A DNA stretch of 64,000 nt. Origin: Pseudomonas sp. 21 (GTDB lineage: Bacteria > Pseudomonadota > Gammaproteobacteria > Pseudomonadales > Pseudomonadaceae). The notes beneath the pieces were generated by a model that saw only the letters and a list, made by a program, of their open reading frames with translations, made no database searches and was not told the DNA's origin. The stretch spans positions 288,732 through 352,731 of the forward strand of contig NZ_JYOA01000007.1 in the NCBI RefSeq assembly GCF_000955805.1, in the 5' to 3' direction. This document shows, one piece after another, positions 1 through 9,747 of this stretch (within the stretch, counting starts at the first letter, position 1; each line of letters opens with the position of its first letter). The translations under genes and the position numbers were made by a program.

Positions 1-16
1 CATGGCGCGCTCCTAC
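1..16. repeat. REP element half, cut by the window edge
   Basis: CATGGCGCGCTCCTAC is the right arm of the same variant seen complete at 6810-6855. The left arm would lie outside the window. Confidence 0.55.
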
Positions 17-28
17 AGGGGCTTGGCA

Positions 29-1153
29 TCAGGCCATCTGCCCGATGGTCCGGCGGAAGCGCCACAAGGCGCCGGCGAAGAACGCCGCGCCGATCCCGAC
101 GATGGCCAGCAGTTGCGGCCAGACGATGGACAAGTCCGCACCGCGATAGAGGATCGCCTGGGCCAGGCTGACGAAGTGCGTGGTCGGCGCCGCCAGCATG
201 ATGTTCTGCACCAGCTCCGGCATGCTCTCGCGCGGCGTGGTGCCGCCGGAGAGAATCTGCAGCGGCATCAGAGTGAGGATCACCAGCAGCCCCAGTTGCG
301 GCATCGAGCGCGCCACGGTGCCAATGAAGATGCCCATGGACGTGGTGGCGAACAGGTGCAGCGCCGCCCCCAGCAGGAACAGCCCCACCGAGCCGCTGAT
401 CGGCACATCCAGCCAGCCGCGGACCACCAGCTGCAACGAGATCGCCGCCGCCACCAGCACCACGGTGCCCATGGACCAGACCTTGGCCATCATGATCTCG
501 AAGGCGGTCAGCGGCATCACCAGCAGGTGCTCCACCGTGCCGTGCTCGCGCTCGCGGATCAGCGCGGCGCCGGTGAGGATGATCGACAGCATGGTGATCT
601 GGTTGATCACCTCCATTACCGCGCCGAACCAGGCCTGGGTCAGGTTCGGGTTGAACTCCATGCGCACCGCCAGCTCCGCCGGCATCGCCGCTTCGGCGCG
701 GTAGCGGCTGACGAATTCGCGCACCTCGGTGCCAACGATGTTCTGGATGTAGCCGGCGCCGGAGAAAGCCTGGCCGGTCTGTGTCGCATCGACGTTGACC
801 TGGATCGCCGGCTGTCGCCCGGCCAGCACGTCGCGCTGGAAGTCCGGCGGGATGTCCAGGGTGAAGGTGTACAGGCCGACGTCCATGCCACGGTCCATCT
901 CGGCATGGCCGATCATTTCCGGGATGCGGAAATACGGTGGCTGGAAGGCGTTGATGATCCGCGTGGAGAGTTGCGACTGGTCCTCGTCGACGATGGCGAT
1001 AGGCGCGTGGTGCAGGGTTTCCGGCACCCCGGTAGCGGAGCTGTAGACGCCCAGGGTGAAGGCCCAGGCGATCAGGATCAGCATCGCGTAGTCGCGGCCC
1101 AGGCTGCGGAATTCCTTGATGCCGAGGTTGAAGATGTTCGCCAGCTTGTTCAT
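29..1153 (-). CDS. ABC-2 type transporter permease (YhhJ-like)
   Basis: A 374-residue inner-membrane permease of an ABC exporter. One hydrophobic segment near residues 20-40 is followed by a long extracytoplasmic domain (about 45-170) and a cluster of membrane segments from about 180 to the end. The stretch ALIREREHGTVEHLLVMPLT is the conserved cytoplasmic loop of the ABC-2 family. It is the last gene of a three-gene minus-strand operon. Its start codon lies 3 bases after the stop of the ATPase/permease gene, and a membrane fusion protein gene precedes both. The same trio is yhhJ-rbbA-yhiI in E. coli. The exported substrate cannot be read from the sequence. Confidence 0.88.
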   Translation of the reverse strand: MNKLANIFNLGIKEFRSLGRDYAMLILIAWAFTLGVYSSATGVPETLHHAPIAIVDEDQSQLSTRIINAFQPPYFRIPEMIGHAEMDRGMDVGLYTFTLDIPPDFQRDVLAGRQPAIQVNVDATQTGQAFSGAGYIQNIVGTEVREFVSRYRAEAAMPAELAVRMEFNPNLTQAWFGAVMEVINQITMLSIILTGAALIREREHGTVEHLLVMPLTAFEIMMAKVWSMGTVVLVAAAISLQLVVRGWLDVPISGSVGLFLLGAALHLFATTSMGIFIGTVARSMPQLGLLVILTLMPLQILSGGTTPRESMPELVQNIMLAAPTTHFVSLAQAILYRGADLSIVWPQLLAIVGIGAAFFAGALWRFRRTIGQMA

Positions 1154-1156
1154 GGC

Positions 1157-3892
1157 TCAGTCCTCCTGCTTCTTCAGGCAGGCCACGCTGAGCAACGTCA
1201 GCACCACGATCATCGCCGCCAGCGGCAGGTAGTAGACCCACAGGTCGGGGAAGCCCAGCGCCTTGGAGAAGGCGCCACGGCTGATGATGAGGAAGTGCGA
1301 GGTCGGGTAGAGCTGGCCGATGAAGGCTGCCGCGCCCTCCAGCGACGACACCGGGTGGATCAGCCCGGAGAACTGGATCGCCGGGATCATGGTGGCGATG
1401 GCGGTACCGAACACCGCGGCGATCTGGCTCTTCATGAAGGTCGAGAGCAGCAGGCCCAGCCCGGTGCTGGTCACCACGTAGAGGAACGCACCGACCAGCA
1501 GCGCGAGGAAGCTGCCCTTGAGCGGCACCTGGAACAGCAGCACGGCCATGGCCAGCATCAGCACGAAGTTGATCATGCCCATGCCGATGTAGGGCAGCTG
1601 CTTGCCCAGCAGGAATTCCAGGCGCGTGACCGGCGTGACGTAGAGGTTGGTGATCGAGCCCAGCTCCTTCTCCCGCACCACGCCCAGGGCGGTGAGCATC
1701 GCCGGGATCATGATCAGCAGCAGCGGGATCACCGCCGGCACCATGGCTTTCAGGCTCTCCACGTCCGGGTTGTAGCGGTAGCGCACCTCAGTGCTGGCCG
1801 CCGCGCTGGCAGCAGCGCTGCCGTTCTGCCGGGCGAGGTCGGCCAGGTAGCTGGCGTGCAGCCCCTGCACGTAGCCGAGCACGGTATTGGCACGGGTCGG
1901 CATAGCGCCGTCGATCCACACGCCGATGGTCGGGTCGGCGCCACGCTTGAGGTCGCGGCCGAAGTTCGGCGGGATCTCCACCGCCAGGCTGATGTCGCCG
2001 CTGCGCAGGCGGCGCTCCAGGTCGTCCGGGTCCTGGATCGCCTGCTTCTCGATGAAGTAGCGCGAGCCGGCGATGTTCAGCGCGTAGGCCTGGCTGGTGG
2101 TGGTCTGGTCGCGGTCGAGCACCGCGTAGGTCAGGTCCTCGACGTCCATGTTGATGCCGTAGCCGATGATGAACATCAGCAGCGCAGTGCCGACCAGCGC
2201 CAGGGTCAGGCGGATCGGGTCGCGGCGCAGCTCCATGGCCTCGCGTCGCGCGTAGCTGAACAGGCGCAGCCAGCTGAAGCGATCGCTGCCCTTGTAGCGC
2301 GTGGATTCAGTGGTCGGTTCCGGCGCAGGGGCCGTTTCCGGCACTGGCGCGCTGCCAGCGGCTTCTTCCAGGTAGGCGATGAAGGTGGCTTCCAGCGTCG
2401 GCAGGCCGCGCTTGTCGATCAGCCCCTGCGGGGTGTCGCTGTCGAGCACCTTGCCGGCGTGCATCAGCGAGATGCGGTCGCAGCGCTCGGCCTCGTTCAT
2501 GAAGTGGGTGGAGATGAAGATGGTCACGCCGTCGTTGCGCGACAGCTCGACCATCAGCTCCCAGAAGCCGTCGCGGGCCACCGGGTCGACGCCCGAGGTG
2601 GGCTCGTCGAGGATCAGGATTTCCGGCTTGTGGATCACCGCCACGGCCAGCGACAGGCGCTGGCGAATGCCCAGCGGCAGGCTGTCGGGCAGTTCGTTGC
2701 GGACCTTGCCGAGGTCGAAGCGCTGGAGCATTTCCTCCACGCGCGGGCCGATCTGCTCGGCCGGCAGGTGGAAGAGTTTCGCGTGCAGCTCGAGGTTCTG
2801 CAGCACCGTCAGCTCGGCGTACAGCGAGAACGCCTGGGACATGTAGCCCACGCGCCGGCGGGTCTCCATGTCGTTGGCGTTGACCGGCTGGCCGAACAGC
2901 GCGCAGGTGCCTTCGCTGGCCGGCAACAGGCCGGTGAGCATCTTCATGGTGGTGGACTTGCCGCAGCCGTTGGAGCCAAGGAAGCCGAAGATTTCCCCGC
3001 GCTCGATGCGGAAGCTCACATGGTCGACCGCGACGAAATCGCCGAAGCGGCAGGTCAGCCCCTCGGCTTCGATGGCGATCTGCGGTGCACCGTCATTCTG
3101 CGGACGAGGGGGAATCACCAGCTTGTGGTGGCCGGCACGCTTGCTCTCGGGCAGCAGCGCGATGAACGCCTCCTCGAGGTTCTGCGTCGATGTCTGTTCA
3201 CGCAACTCGGCGGGTGTCCCGGTGGCGAGCACCTTGCCCTCGTCCATCGCCACCAGCCAGTCGAAACGCTCGGCCTCTTCCATGTAGGCGGTGGCCACCA
3301 GCACGCTCATGCCTTCGCGACCGGCGCGGATACGGCCGATCAACTCCCAGAACTGGTTGCGCGACAGCGGGTCGACGCCAGTGGTGGGTTCGTCGAGGAT
3401 CAGCAGGTCGGGATCATGGATCAGCGCGCAGCACAACCCGAGCTTCTGCTTCATGCCCCCGGACAGCTTGCCCGCCGGTCGCTCGGCGAAAGGCGCCAGC
3501 CCGGTGCTCTGCAGCAGGTCGGCGATGCGCCGCTCGCGCTCGGCCTTGTCGTGGCCGAACAGGCGGCCGAAGAAGTCGACATTCTCGAACACCGAGAGCG
3601 TCGGGTAGAGGTTCTTGCCCAGGCCTTGCGGCATGTAGGCAATGCGCGGGCACACCGCGCGGCGATGGCGCACATCGCGCATGTCGCCGCCGAGCACCTG
3701 GATCTCGCCGTCCTGCATCTTCCGCGCGCCGGCCAGCAGCGCCAGCAGGCTGGACTTGCCGACGCCATCCGGGCCGATCAGGCCGACCATGCGGTTGGCC
3801 GGAATTTCCAGGCTGACGTCGTCCACTGCGCGGGTCTCGCCATAGCGCAGCGAGACGCCAGCCAGACGGGCCACGCAGTCGGCGGCGTTCAT
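1157..3892 (-). CDS. rbbA: Double ABC ATPase fused to ABC-2 permease (RbbA/YhiH-like)
   Basis: A 911-residue fusion. The first ATPase (about 5-235) has Walker [10 protein letters not shown], signature LSGGMKQK and Walker [14 protein letters not shown]. The second (about 275-500) has Walker [10 protein letters not shown] and Walker [14 protein letters not shown], but its signature reads [10 protein letters not shown] instead of LSGGQ. A linker rich in Pro and Glu leads to an ABC-2 permease domain (about 545-911) with the loop [21 protein letters not shown]. coli RbbA has this architecture and was described as ribosome-associated, but the neighbours here argue for an exporter. Its start overlaps the stop of the upstream membrane fusion gene by ATGA, so the two are probably translationally coupled. 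Confidence 0.9.
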   Translation of the reverse strand: MNAADCVARLAGVSLRYGETRAVDDVSLEIPANRMVGLIGPDGVGKSSLLALLAGARKMQDGEIQVLGGDMRDVRHRRAVCPRIAYMPQGLGKNLYPTLSVFENVDFFGRLFGHDKAERERRIADLLQSTGLAPFAERPAGKLSGGMKQKLGLCCALIHDPDLLILDEPTTGVDPLSRNQFWELIGRIRAGREGMSVLVATAYMEEAERFDWLVAMDEGKVLATGTPAELREQTSTQNLEEAFIALLPESKRAGHHKLVIPPRPQNDGAPQIAIEAEGLTCRFGDFVAVDHVSFRIERGEIFGFLGSNGCGKSTTMKMLTGLLPASEGTCALFGQPVNANDMETRRRVGYMSQAFSLYAELTVLQNLELHAKLFHLPAEQIGPRVEEMLQRFDLGKVRNELPDSLPLGIRQRLSLAVAVIHKPEILILDEPTSGVDPVARDGFWELMVELSRNDGVTIFISTHFMNEAERCDRISLMHAGKVLDSDTPQGLIDKRGLPTLEATFIAYLEEAAGSAPVPETAPAPEPTTESTRYKGSDRFSWLRLFSYARREAMELRRDPIRLTLALVGTALLMFIIGYGINMDVEDLTYAVLDRDQTTTSQAYALNIAGSRYFIEKQAIQDPDDLERRLRSGDISLAVEIPPNFGRDLKRGADPTIGVWIDGAMPTRANTVLGYVQGLHASYLADLARQNGSAAASAAASTEVRYRYNPDVESLKAMVPAVIPLLLIMIPAMLTALGVVREKELGSITNLYVTPVTRLEFLLGKQLPYIGMGMINFVLMLAMAVLLFQVPLKGSFLALLVGAFLYVVTSTGLGLLLSTFMKSQIAAVFGTAIATMIPAIQFSGLIHPVSSLEGAAAFIGQLYPTSHFLIISRGAFSKALGFPDLWVYYLPLAAMIVVLTLLSVACLKKQED

Positions 3893-4962
3893 TGCGGAAC
3901 CTTGATCTGCAGGTCAGCCGGCCATTCCACCTGCGGGTCGAGGCGCATGTAGGCCATGCCCGGCACGCCGGTCTTCACGTAGGTGATGTATTTCTCCAGC
4001 AGGCCCGGATCCAGGCGCGCCTTGACGCGGAACATCAGCTTCTCGCGCTCGTTTGCGGTCTCCACGGTCTTGGGCGTGAACTGCGCAACGCTGGCGACGT
4101 AGGACACCTTGGCCGGGATCACGTACTCGGGCACCGCATCGATCACCAGGCGCACTTCCTGGCCCAGCTCGACCTTGCCGGCCTGGCCCGAGGGCAGGAA
4201 GAAGGTCATGTAGACGTCGGCCAGGTCGACCATGTTGAGCAGCTTGCCGCCGGCCGGCAGGACCTCGCCCGGCTGCGCCACGCGGTACTGCACGCGGCCG
4301 TTGCGCGGGGCCTTGAGGTCGCTGTCGTCGATGTCGGCCTGCAGGCGCACGGTGCTCGCGGTGGCGGCCTCGATGGCCGACTGCGCCTCGATCACCTGGG
4401 AGCTGGCGGCAGCGATGCTGGCCTGAGCCGAGATGACCTGGGAGCGCGAAGCGGCCAGCGCCGCCTGGGAACTCTGCAGGGCAGCGCGGTCATCGTCGAG
4501 TTGCTGTTGCGGCAGGGCGTTGCGCTTGACCAGTTGCTCGGTGCGGGTGAAGCGCTTCTGCGCAGCGGTCAGCTCGGCCTGGCGCTGGGCGACCATGGCC
4601 TCGGCGGTGGCCTTCTCGCTGTGCCGCTGGGCCACCAGGGACTCGGCAGTGAGCTTGGCATTCTGCGCCCGCCGCACTTCGGCCTCGGCCTGCGCCAGCT
4701 GGGCCTTGAGCACCTGGGTGTCCATGCGCGCGACAACCTGGCCGGTCGTCACGAAGTCGCCTTCGTCCACGAGGATTTCCGCCACCCGCCCGGCGAGCTT
4801 GGTCGCGACATCCACCTCGGTGGCTTCGATGCGCCCGTTGCCGCTGGCAAAACCTTCGCCCAGCCCGGTCGGCTTGAACGTCTGCCAGGCCAGCGCGGCG
4901 AGCACGGCCACCACCAGCACCGCGAGACCGCGGGTGCGCCAGCTTTTTGCGTTTCCTGTCAT
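3889..4962 (-). CDS. HlyD-family membrane fusion protein
   Basis: A 357-residue periplasmic adaptor of the exporter encoded by the next two genes. One N-terminal membrane anchor (about 12-28) is followed by a biotinyl-lipoyl-like half ([19 protein letters not shown]), a long Ala/Gln-rich coiled-coil hairpin (about 85-210), the second lipoyl half ([20 protein letters not shown]) and a beta-barrel domain. The ATG at 4962 is preceded by an AGGGG ribosome site. It is the first gene of the operon and overlaps the next one by 4 bases. The roughly 230 bases upstream (4963-5192) hold the promoter region. I see no other gene there. Confidence 0.9.
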   Translation of the reverse strand: MTGNAKSWRTRGLAVLVVAVLAALAWQTFKPTGLGEGFASGNGRIEATEVDVATKLAGRVAEILVDEGDFVTTGQVVARMDTQVLKAQLAQAEAEVRRAQNAKLTAESLVAQRHSEKATAEAMVAQRQAELTAAQKRFTRTEQLVKRNALPQQQLDDDRAALQSSQAALAASRSQVISAQASIAAASSQVIEAQSAIEAATASTVRLQADIDDSDLKAPRNGRVQYRVAQPGEVLPAGGKLLNMVDLADVYMTFFLPSGQAGKVELGQEVRLVIDAVPEYVIPAKVSYVASVAQFTPKTVETANEREKLMFRVKARLDPGLLEKYITYVKTGVPGMAYMRLDPQVEWPADLQIKVPQ

Positions 4963-5192
4963 CCGATTTCCCCTTTGTCCAGGCGCTCGAATTCGAGCGG
5001 ATCATGAGGGGATGTTCGGCGACCAGCGGCAAACGGGGTTTGATTCAGGTCAGGCGTGCGCCGGAAATTTCCTACGCGCCTTATGAGGCGGGGCTTTCAG
5101 CCAGGCATTGCGGCGAGCAGCCGCAGCCAGGAGAGAGCAGCGCCTGCCGTGCGCAGATGAGTCGCGCTCATGCAGGTGCCGCCCGGAAGGGG

Positions 5193-5606
5193 TCAGGGCT
5201 GAACGATCAGATTGTTGAACAGCAGGTCGTCCACCAGCGGCTTGCCTTCCTCCTGCTGGAGGGCGGTCTGCACCTGCTTGAGGGCCTCCTGGCGCAGCTT
5301 TTCCTTGCCGTCGACGCTGCCGAGGGAGTCATCGGTCTGCTGGGCGAAGAGCATCACCAACTGATTGCGGATCAGCGGTTCGTGGTGCTCGACCTTCTCG
5401 GAAGCCTCCTTGCCGGTGACCTTCAGCGCGATGTCGGCCTTGAAGTACTTCAGGCGCGGACCGCTGCCATAGTTGCCCACCAGCGCCGGGGTGAGGTCGA
5501 TGAACACGGGCTTGTTGGCGTCTTCCGGCTTGGCTTCCTCGGATTCGGAAGCCACGACGAAGGTACTGAAGGAAAAGGCCAGCAACAGGGCGAGGAAAGC
5601 TCTCAA
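5193..5606 (-). CDS. FliL-like secreted protein (flagellar basal-body associated family)
   Basis: About 137 residues with an N-terminal hydrophobic signal (RAFLALLLAFSFSTFVVAS) and a FliL-type periplasmic domain (FIDLTPALVGNYG, LKYFKADIALKV, HHEPLIRNQLVMLFAQQ). I prefer the TTG at 5606. It has GGAG at 5615-5618 with an 8-base spacer and gives a clean signal peptide, whereas the in-frame ATG at 5633 would add nine polar residues before the signal and has no ribosome site. No flagellar gene is nearby. The domain binds stator or membrane partners in true FliL, but the role here is unknown. Confidence 0.78.
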   Translation of the reverse strand: MRAFLALLLAFSFSTFVVASESEEAKPEDANKPVFIDLTPALVGNYGSGPRLKYFKADIALKVTGKEASEKVEHHEPLIRNQLVMLFAQQTDDSLGSVDGKEKLRQEALKQVQTALQQEEGKPLVDDLLFNNLIVQP

Positions 5607-5755
5607 GGCAATGTCTCCGGATTCGATGGGCAAAGGATAGCCACACTCGCGCCGCCGCCCAAGCTATATCGGGGCATAAGCCCAGGCCATGGTGATTTGC
5701 CCCCTGTGCCCGCGCTCCTACACTGGCCCTCTACTCACAAAGAAGAACCTCCAAC

Positions 5756-5759
5756 GGAG
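5756..5759 (+). promoter_or_regulatory. Ribosome binding site fixing the start of the quinone oxidoreductase
   Basis: GGAG lies 9 bases before the ATG at 5769. The reading frame is open far upstream, so this site is what selects the true start. Confidence 0.7.
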
Positions 5760-5768
5760 TACGTCCTC

Positions 5769-6746
5769 ATGAAAGCCGTGCTGTGCAAAGCCTTCGGCCC
5801 CGCCGAAACCCTGGTGCTGGAAGACATCGCCAGCCCCGAGCCGAAGAAGAACGAAGTCCTGCTGCAGGTGCATGCCGCCGGGGTGAACTTCCCCGACACG
5901 CTGATCATCGAGGGCAAGTATCAGTTCAAGCCGCCCTTCCCGTTCTCCCCGGGTGGCGAAGCCGCCGGTGTGGTCGGCGCGGTCGGTGAGAAAGTCACCC
6001 ATGTGAAGCCCGGCGACCGCGTGATGGCGCTGACCGGCTGGGGCAGCTTCGCCGAGGAAGTGGCGGTGCCCGGCTACAGCGTGATGCCGATCCCCGACGG
6101 CATGGACTTCGCCAGCGCCGCCGCCTTCGGCATGACCTACGGCACCTCCATGCACGCGCTCAAGCAGCGCGCCAACCTGCAGCCGGGCGAGACCCTGCTG
6201 GTGCTCGGCGCCTCCGGTGGCGTGGGCCTGGCCGCCGTTGAAATCGGCAAGGCCATGGGCGCCAAGGTGATCGCCGCCGCCAGCAGCGAGGCCAAGCTGG
6301 AAGTGGCCAGGGCCGCCGGCGCCGACGTGCTGATCAACTACAGCGAAGGCAGCCTGAAGGACAAGCTCAAGGAAATCACCGGCGGCCAGGGCGTGGATGT
6401 GATCTACGATCCCGTCGGCGGCGACCTGTTCGAGGAAGCCTTCCGCTCCATCGCCTGGAACGGCCGCATGCTGGTGGTCGGTTTCGCCAGCGGCACCATC
6501 CCGTCGCTGCCGGCCAACCTCACCCTGCTCAAGGGCGCCTCGCTGGTCGGCGTGTTCTGGGGCTCCTTCGCCCAGCGCCAGCCGCAGGACAACGCGGCGA
6601 ACTTCCAGCAGCTGTTCAAGTGGTTCGCCGACGGCAAGATCAAGCCGCTGGTATCGCAGACCTTCCCGCTGGAGAAAGCTGCCGACGCGATCAATCACCT
6701 GGGCCAGCGCAAGGCGGTGGGCAAGGTGGTGGTGACCGTTCGCTGA
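5769..6746 (+). CDS. Zinc-less quinone oxidoreductase (NADPH:quinone reductase family)
   Basis: A 325-residue cytosolic medium-chain dehydrogenase/reductase. The N-terminal GroES-like domain (AAGVNFPDTLIIEGKY, FPFSPGGEAAGVV) is followed by a Rossmann fold (about 125-260) with LVLGASGGVGLAAVEIGKAMGA for NADP(H). The usual catalytic-zinc cysteines and histidine are missing, which puts it in the quinone oxidoreductase branch. It uses NAD(P)H to reduce quinones or enones, and the physiological substrate is unknown. It is monocistronic and ends at a strong terminator. Confidence 0.88.
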   Translation: MKAVLCKAFGPAETLVLEDIASPEPKKNEVLLQVHAAGVNFPDTLIIEGKYQFKPPFPFSPGGEAAGVVGAVGEKVTHVKPGDRVMALTGWGSFAEEVAVPGYSVMPIPDGMDFASAAAFGMTYGTSMHALKQRANLQPGETLLVLGASGGVGLAAVEIGKAMGAKVIAAASSEAKLEVARAAGADVLINYSEGSLKDKLKEITGGQGVDVIYDPVGGDLFEEAFRSIAWNGRMLVVGFASGTIPSLPANLTLLKGASLVGVFWGSFAQRQPQDNAANFQQLFKWFADGKIKPLVSQTFPLEKAADAINHLGQRKAVGKVVVTVR

Positions 6747-6758
6747 TCGCTGCCCGCG

Positions 6759-6796
6759 ACATGAAAAAGCCCCGCATCAGCGGGGCTTTTTCATGT
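6759..6796. terminator. Bidirectional terminator, perfect 17-bp stem
   Basis: ACATGAAAAAGCCCCGC (6759-6775), loop ATCA, then its perfect complement 6780-6796. A-tract and T-tract flank the GC core, so it can stop transcription from either strand. It sits between the convergent oxidoreductase and matB. Confidence 0.85.
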
Positions 6797-6809
6797 CGGA
6801 GGAAAACCT

Positions 6810-6855
6810 GTAGGAGCGCGCCATGCGCGCGATCGCGGGCGTGGCCCGCTCCTAC
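6810..6855. repeat. REP doublet, GCGCGCCATG variant
   Basis: An inverted pair starting GTAGGAGCGCGCCATGCG and ending GTGGCCCGCTCCTAC. It lies just behind the terminator of the oxidoreductase and before the 3' end of matB. The arms are less alike than in the other copies. Confidence 0.75.
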
Positions 6856-6870
6856 AGGGAGACTCCGGGT

Positions 6871-8394
6871 TCAGGAATACAGCGCCTTGAACTGCTCGCG
6901 CAGCACGTTCTTCTGCACCTTGCCCATCACGTTGCGCGGCAGCGCATCGACCACCATCACCCGCTTGGGCTGCTTGAAGCGCGCCAGCTTGCCGTCCAGC
7001 GCGGCGAGTACCTGCGCCTCGCTCGGCGCCTGGCCCTGGGTGGCCACCAGCACAGCGGTAACGCCCTCGCCGAAGTCAGGGTGCGGCACGCCGATCACCG
7101 CCGACTCGACCACGCCGGGCAGGGTGTCGAGGATTTCCTCCAGCTCCTTGGGGTACACGTTGAAGCCGCCGCTGATGATCATGTCCTTGTTGCGGCCGAC
7201 GATCTGCACGTAGCCACGCTCATCGACGAAGCCGATGTCGCCGGTCATGAAGTAGCCGTCCGCGCGCAGTTCCTCGGCAGTCTTCTCCGGCATGCGCCAG
7301 TAGCCCTGGAACACGTTCGGCCCACGTACCTCGATCATCCCCGGCTCGCCCTGAGGCAGCGGAGTCGGCTCGGACTGCGAAGGATCGGTGATGCGCAACT
7401 CGACCCCCGGCAGCGGGAAACCGACGGTGCCGGCGATGCGCTGGCCATCCAGCGGGTTGGAGGTGTTCATGCCGGTCTCGGTCATGCCGTAACGCTCGAG
7501 GATGGCCATGCCGGTGCGCTCGGAAAACGCCTTGTGGGTCTCGGCGGTGAGCGGCGCGGAGCCGGAGATGAACAGGCGCATGTGCGCCACCGCCTCGCGG
7601 GTCAGGCCGGGCTGGTCGAGCAGGCGGGTGTAGAAGGTCGGCACGCCCATCAGCAGGTTCACCTGGGGCAGCAGGCGGAGCATCTGTGCAGCATCGAACT
7701 TGCTGAGGAAGAGCATCGAGCCGCCCGCCATCAGCAGGCTGTTGCAGGCCACGAACAGGCCATGGATGTGGAAGATCGGCAGCGCATGGAGCAGCCAGTC
7801 CTCGCCGGTGATCTGCCAGGCATCCACCAGTGCGCGGGCGTTGGAAACGAGGTTGCCGTGGCTGATCATCGCCCCCTTGGAACGCCCGGTGGTGCCGGAG
7901 GTATAGAGGATCGCGGCAAGGTCGCTGGAAGCGCGCGGCACGTCGACGAAGCGCCCCGGCTTGCCATGCACGGCATCCATCAGCGAGCCGTCGCCCTGGT
8001 CGCCGAGGGTTGCCACGCGGGCCACGCCGCTGGCTTCGGCCAGTTCGCGGGCCTGGGCTTCGAAGGCCGGCGCGCAGACGAACAGCGAAGGTTCGGCGTC
8101 GTCGAGGAAGTAGCGCAGCTCGTCGCCGGTGTAGCCGCTGTTGAGCGGCAGGTACACCGCGCCAACGCGCAGCACGGCGAGGTAGAGCATCACCGTCTCG
8201 GGGCTCTTGTCGACCTGCACGGCGACGCGGTCGCCCGGCTGCACGCCGAGCTCCACCAGCGCATGGGCGAACTGCGAGGTACTGCGCAGCATGTCGGCGT
8301 AGCTGTAGCCGCCGCCCAGGGGCGTGCGGATGAAAGGTTTGGACAGGTCGCTGGGCAGGTGCTTGCCGACTTCGGCGAAAAGGCTCTGGTTCAT
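6871..8394 (-). CDS. matB: Malonyl-CoA synthetase (malonate-CoA ligase)
   Basis: A 507-residue ANL-superfamily acyl-CoA synthetase that joins malonate to CoA using ATP. The AMP-binding P-loop is ILYTSGTTGRSKGAMISHGN (about 155-175), with RYGMTETGMNTSNP (about 285-298) and the hinge GRNKDMIISGGFNVYPKELE. The catalytic lysine is in LPRNVMGKVQKN near the C terminus. The length fits MatB. It is the last gene of a seven-gene operon, 9 bases after the malonyl-CoA decarboxylase stop, with AGGA 8 bases before the ATG. The neighbouring decarboxylase makes malonate the most likely substrate. Confidence 0.87.
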   Translation of the reverse strand: MNQSLFAEVGKHLPSDLSKPFIRTPLGGGYSYADMLRSTSQFAHALVELGVQPGDRVAVQVDKSPETVMLYLAVLRVGAVYLPLNSGYTGDELRYFLDDAEPSLFVCAPAFEAQARELAEASGVARVATLGDQGDGSLMDAVHGKPGRFVDVPRASSDLAAILYTSGTTGRSKGAMISHGNLVSNARALVDAWQITGEDWLLHALPIFHIHGLFVACNSLLMAGGSMLFLSKFDAAQMLRLLPQVNLLMGVPTFYTRLLDQPGLTREAVAHMRLFISGSAPLTAETHKAFSERTGMAILERYGMTETGMNTSNPLDGQRIAGTVGFPLPGVELRITDPSQSEPTPLPQGEPGMIEVRGPNVFQGYWRMPEKTAEELRADGYFMTGDIGFVDERGYVQIVGRNKDMIISGGFNVYPKELEEILDTLPGVVESAVIGVPHPDFGEGVTAVLVATQGQAPSEAQVLAALDGKLARFKQPKRVMVVDALPRNVMGKVQKNVLREQFKALYS

Positions 8395-8403
8395 GGTGAG
8401 GTC

Positions 8404-9723
8404 CTAGCGTTTTGTTTTCGCCGTCAGGGTCGCGAGCTTGCGCACCTCGGGTGAGGCCGCGACCGCGCCCTGGTTGGCGTAGGCTTCGTGGTTCTTTTCG
8501 ATCTGGCGCAGTTCGTAGCGGTAGTTGACCATCAGCCCGGCGGCCTGGCGCAGGCCGCTGGCGGACAGGTCGCCACGCCAGTTCAGGCGCTCCAGGCGGG
8601 CGCCGTTGCCGAGGTGGAAGCGCGCCACCGGGTCCAGCGGCAGGCCTGCACCGTTCTTGGCGTGCAGGAAATATTCGGCGGCCAGCGCCAGCAGCGGCTG
8701 CTCGGTGCGCGGTGGTGGCGGCGCGTCGGGCTTGAGCGCCTTGAGCAGCTCGGCGGCGGCCGCGCCCAGTTGCGGGTCGTCGCCCAGCCCATCGAGCCAG
8801 CGACGGAACCCGGGTACCGGCGACAGGGTGACGTACTGGCGCAGGCCGGGAATCTCCCGCGCCAGCTCTTCCACCACCTGCTTGATCAGGAAGTTGCCGA
8901 AGGAAATGCCGCGCAGGCCGTCCTGGCAGTTGCTGATGGAGTAGAAGACGGCGGTGTCGGGTTCTTCCGCCGGTTGATCCGCGGGCTTCGCATCCAGAAT
9001 GTCGGCGATCGCACCCGGCATCGCGCGGGTCAGCGCCACCTCGACGAAGATCAGCGGCTCTTCCGCCAGCGCCGGGTGGAAGAACGCGAAGCAGCGGCGG
9101 TCGGCCGGTTGCAGGCGGCTGCGCAGGTCATCCCAGTCCTTGATGGCGTGGACGGCCTCGTACTTGATGATCTTTTCCAGGATCGACGCCGGGGTCGACC
9201 AGTCGATACGCCGCAGCACCAGGAAGCCACGGTTGAACCAGGACGCCAGCAGGTGCTGCAGGTCGTGGTCCACGGCTGCCAGCTCGGGTTTGGCCTTGAG
9301 CTCACCGAGCAGCCGGCGGCGCATGGCGATCAGCTCGGCGGTGCCGCCCGGCGCCTGGTTGAGGCGGCGGAACAGCTCCTGGCGCGGCGGTTCGCTGGCC
9401 TCGAACAGCTTCGTGGTGTTGGCCGACGAGGGATCGTCGAGATAGCGCTGGCAGGCTTCGGCCAGCGCGTCATGGGGCGGCGCGAAGTCCTTGAGCAGCG
9501 TGTCGAAGAAAGCCTTCTGCTGCTCCTCCGGACAGTCGCGGTAGGCGCACAGCACCTGCCGCGCCAGCGCCACGCCGGAGGCCTCGCCGTGGCCGGAGAT
9601 CAGTTTGCGGCAGGCCTGCGCCAGCGCCTGGGCATTGCCCGGCGCCGGTTCGCGCGACTCCAGCAATTGCCGGCCGCGCTCGCTGATGCTCTGCAGCAGT
9701 TCCTGGAAGAAGCTGATATTCAT
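8404..9723 (-). CDS. matA: Malonyl-CoA decarboxylase
   Basis: A 439-residue cytosolic enzyme that converts malonyl-CoA to acetyl-CoA and CO2. The N-terminal half is helical. The C-terminal acetyltransferase-like half carries the family blocks FYSISNCQDGLRGISFGNFL (about 255-275) and FHLGNGARLERLNWRGD (about 365-381). The conserved catalytic Ser and His of the family fall in these two blocks. It lies between an amidase and matB, with GAGGGGG before its ATG. With matB it forms a complete malonate to acetyl-CoA route. Confidence 0.9.
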   Translation of the reverse strand: MNISFFQELLQSISERGRQLLESREPAPGNAQALAQACRKLISGHGEASGVALARQVLCAYRDCPEEQQKAFFDTLLKDFAPPHDALAEACQRYLDDPSSANTTKLFEASEPPRQELFRRLNQAPGGTAELIAMRRRLLGELKAKPELAAVDHDLQHLLASWFNRGFLVLRRIDWSTPASILEKIIKYEAVHAIKDWDDLRSRLQPADRRCFAFFHPALAEEPLIFVEVALTRAMPGAIADILDAKPADQPAEEPDTAVFYSISNCQDGLRGISFGNFLIKQVVEELAREIPGLRQYVTLSPVPGFRRWLDGLGDDPQLGAAAAELLKALKPDAPPPPRTEQPLLALAAEYFLHAKNGAGLPLDPVARFHLGNGARLERLNWRGDLSASGLRQAAGLMVNYRYELRQIEKNHEAYANQGAVAASPEVRKLATLTAKTKR

Positions 9724-9747
9724 GCGTCCCCCTCGCTTGTGGATAAA

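Noticed and set aside
2-3952. 1316-codon plus-strand open frame
   Set aside because: It is antisense to the ABC exporter genes. The translation is His/Gln/Arg/Ala-rich without any domain, as expected for the reverse strand of GC-rich coding DNA.
5711-5724. GCGCTCCTACAC near the quinone oxidoreductase promoter as a REP copy
   Set aside because: Only the last 11 bases resemble the REP end. There is no core and no partner arm, so it may be chance or a decayed remnant.
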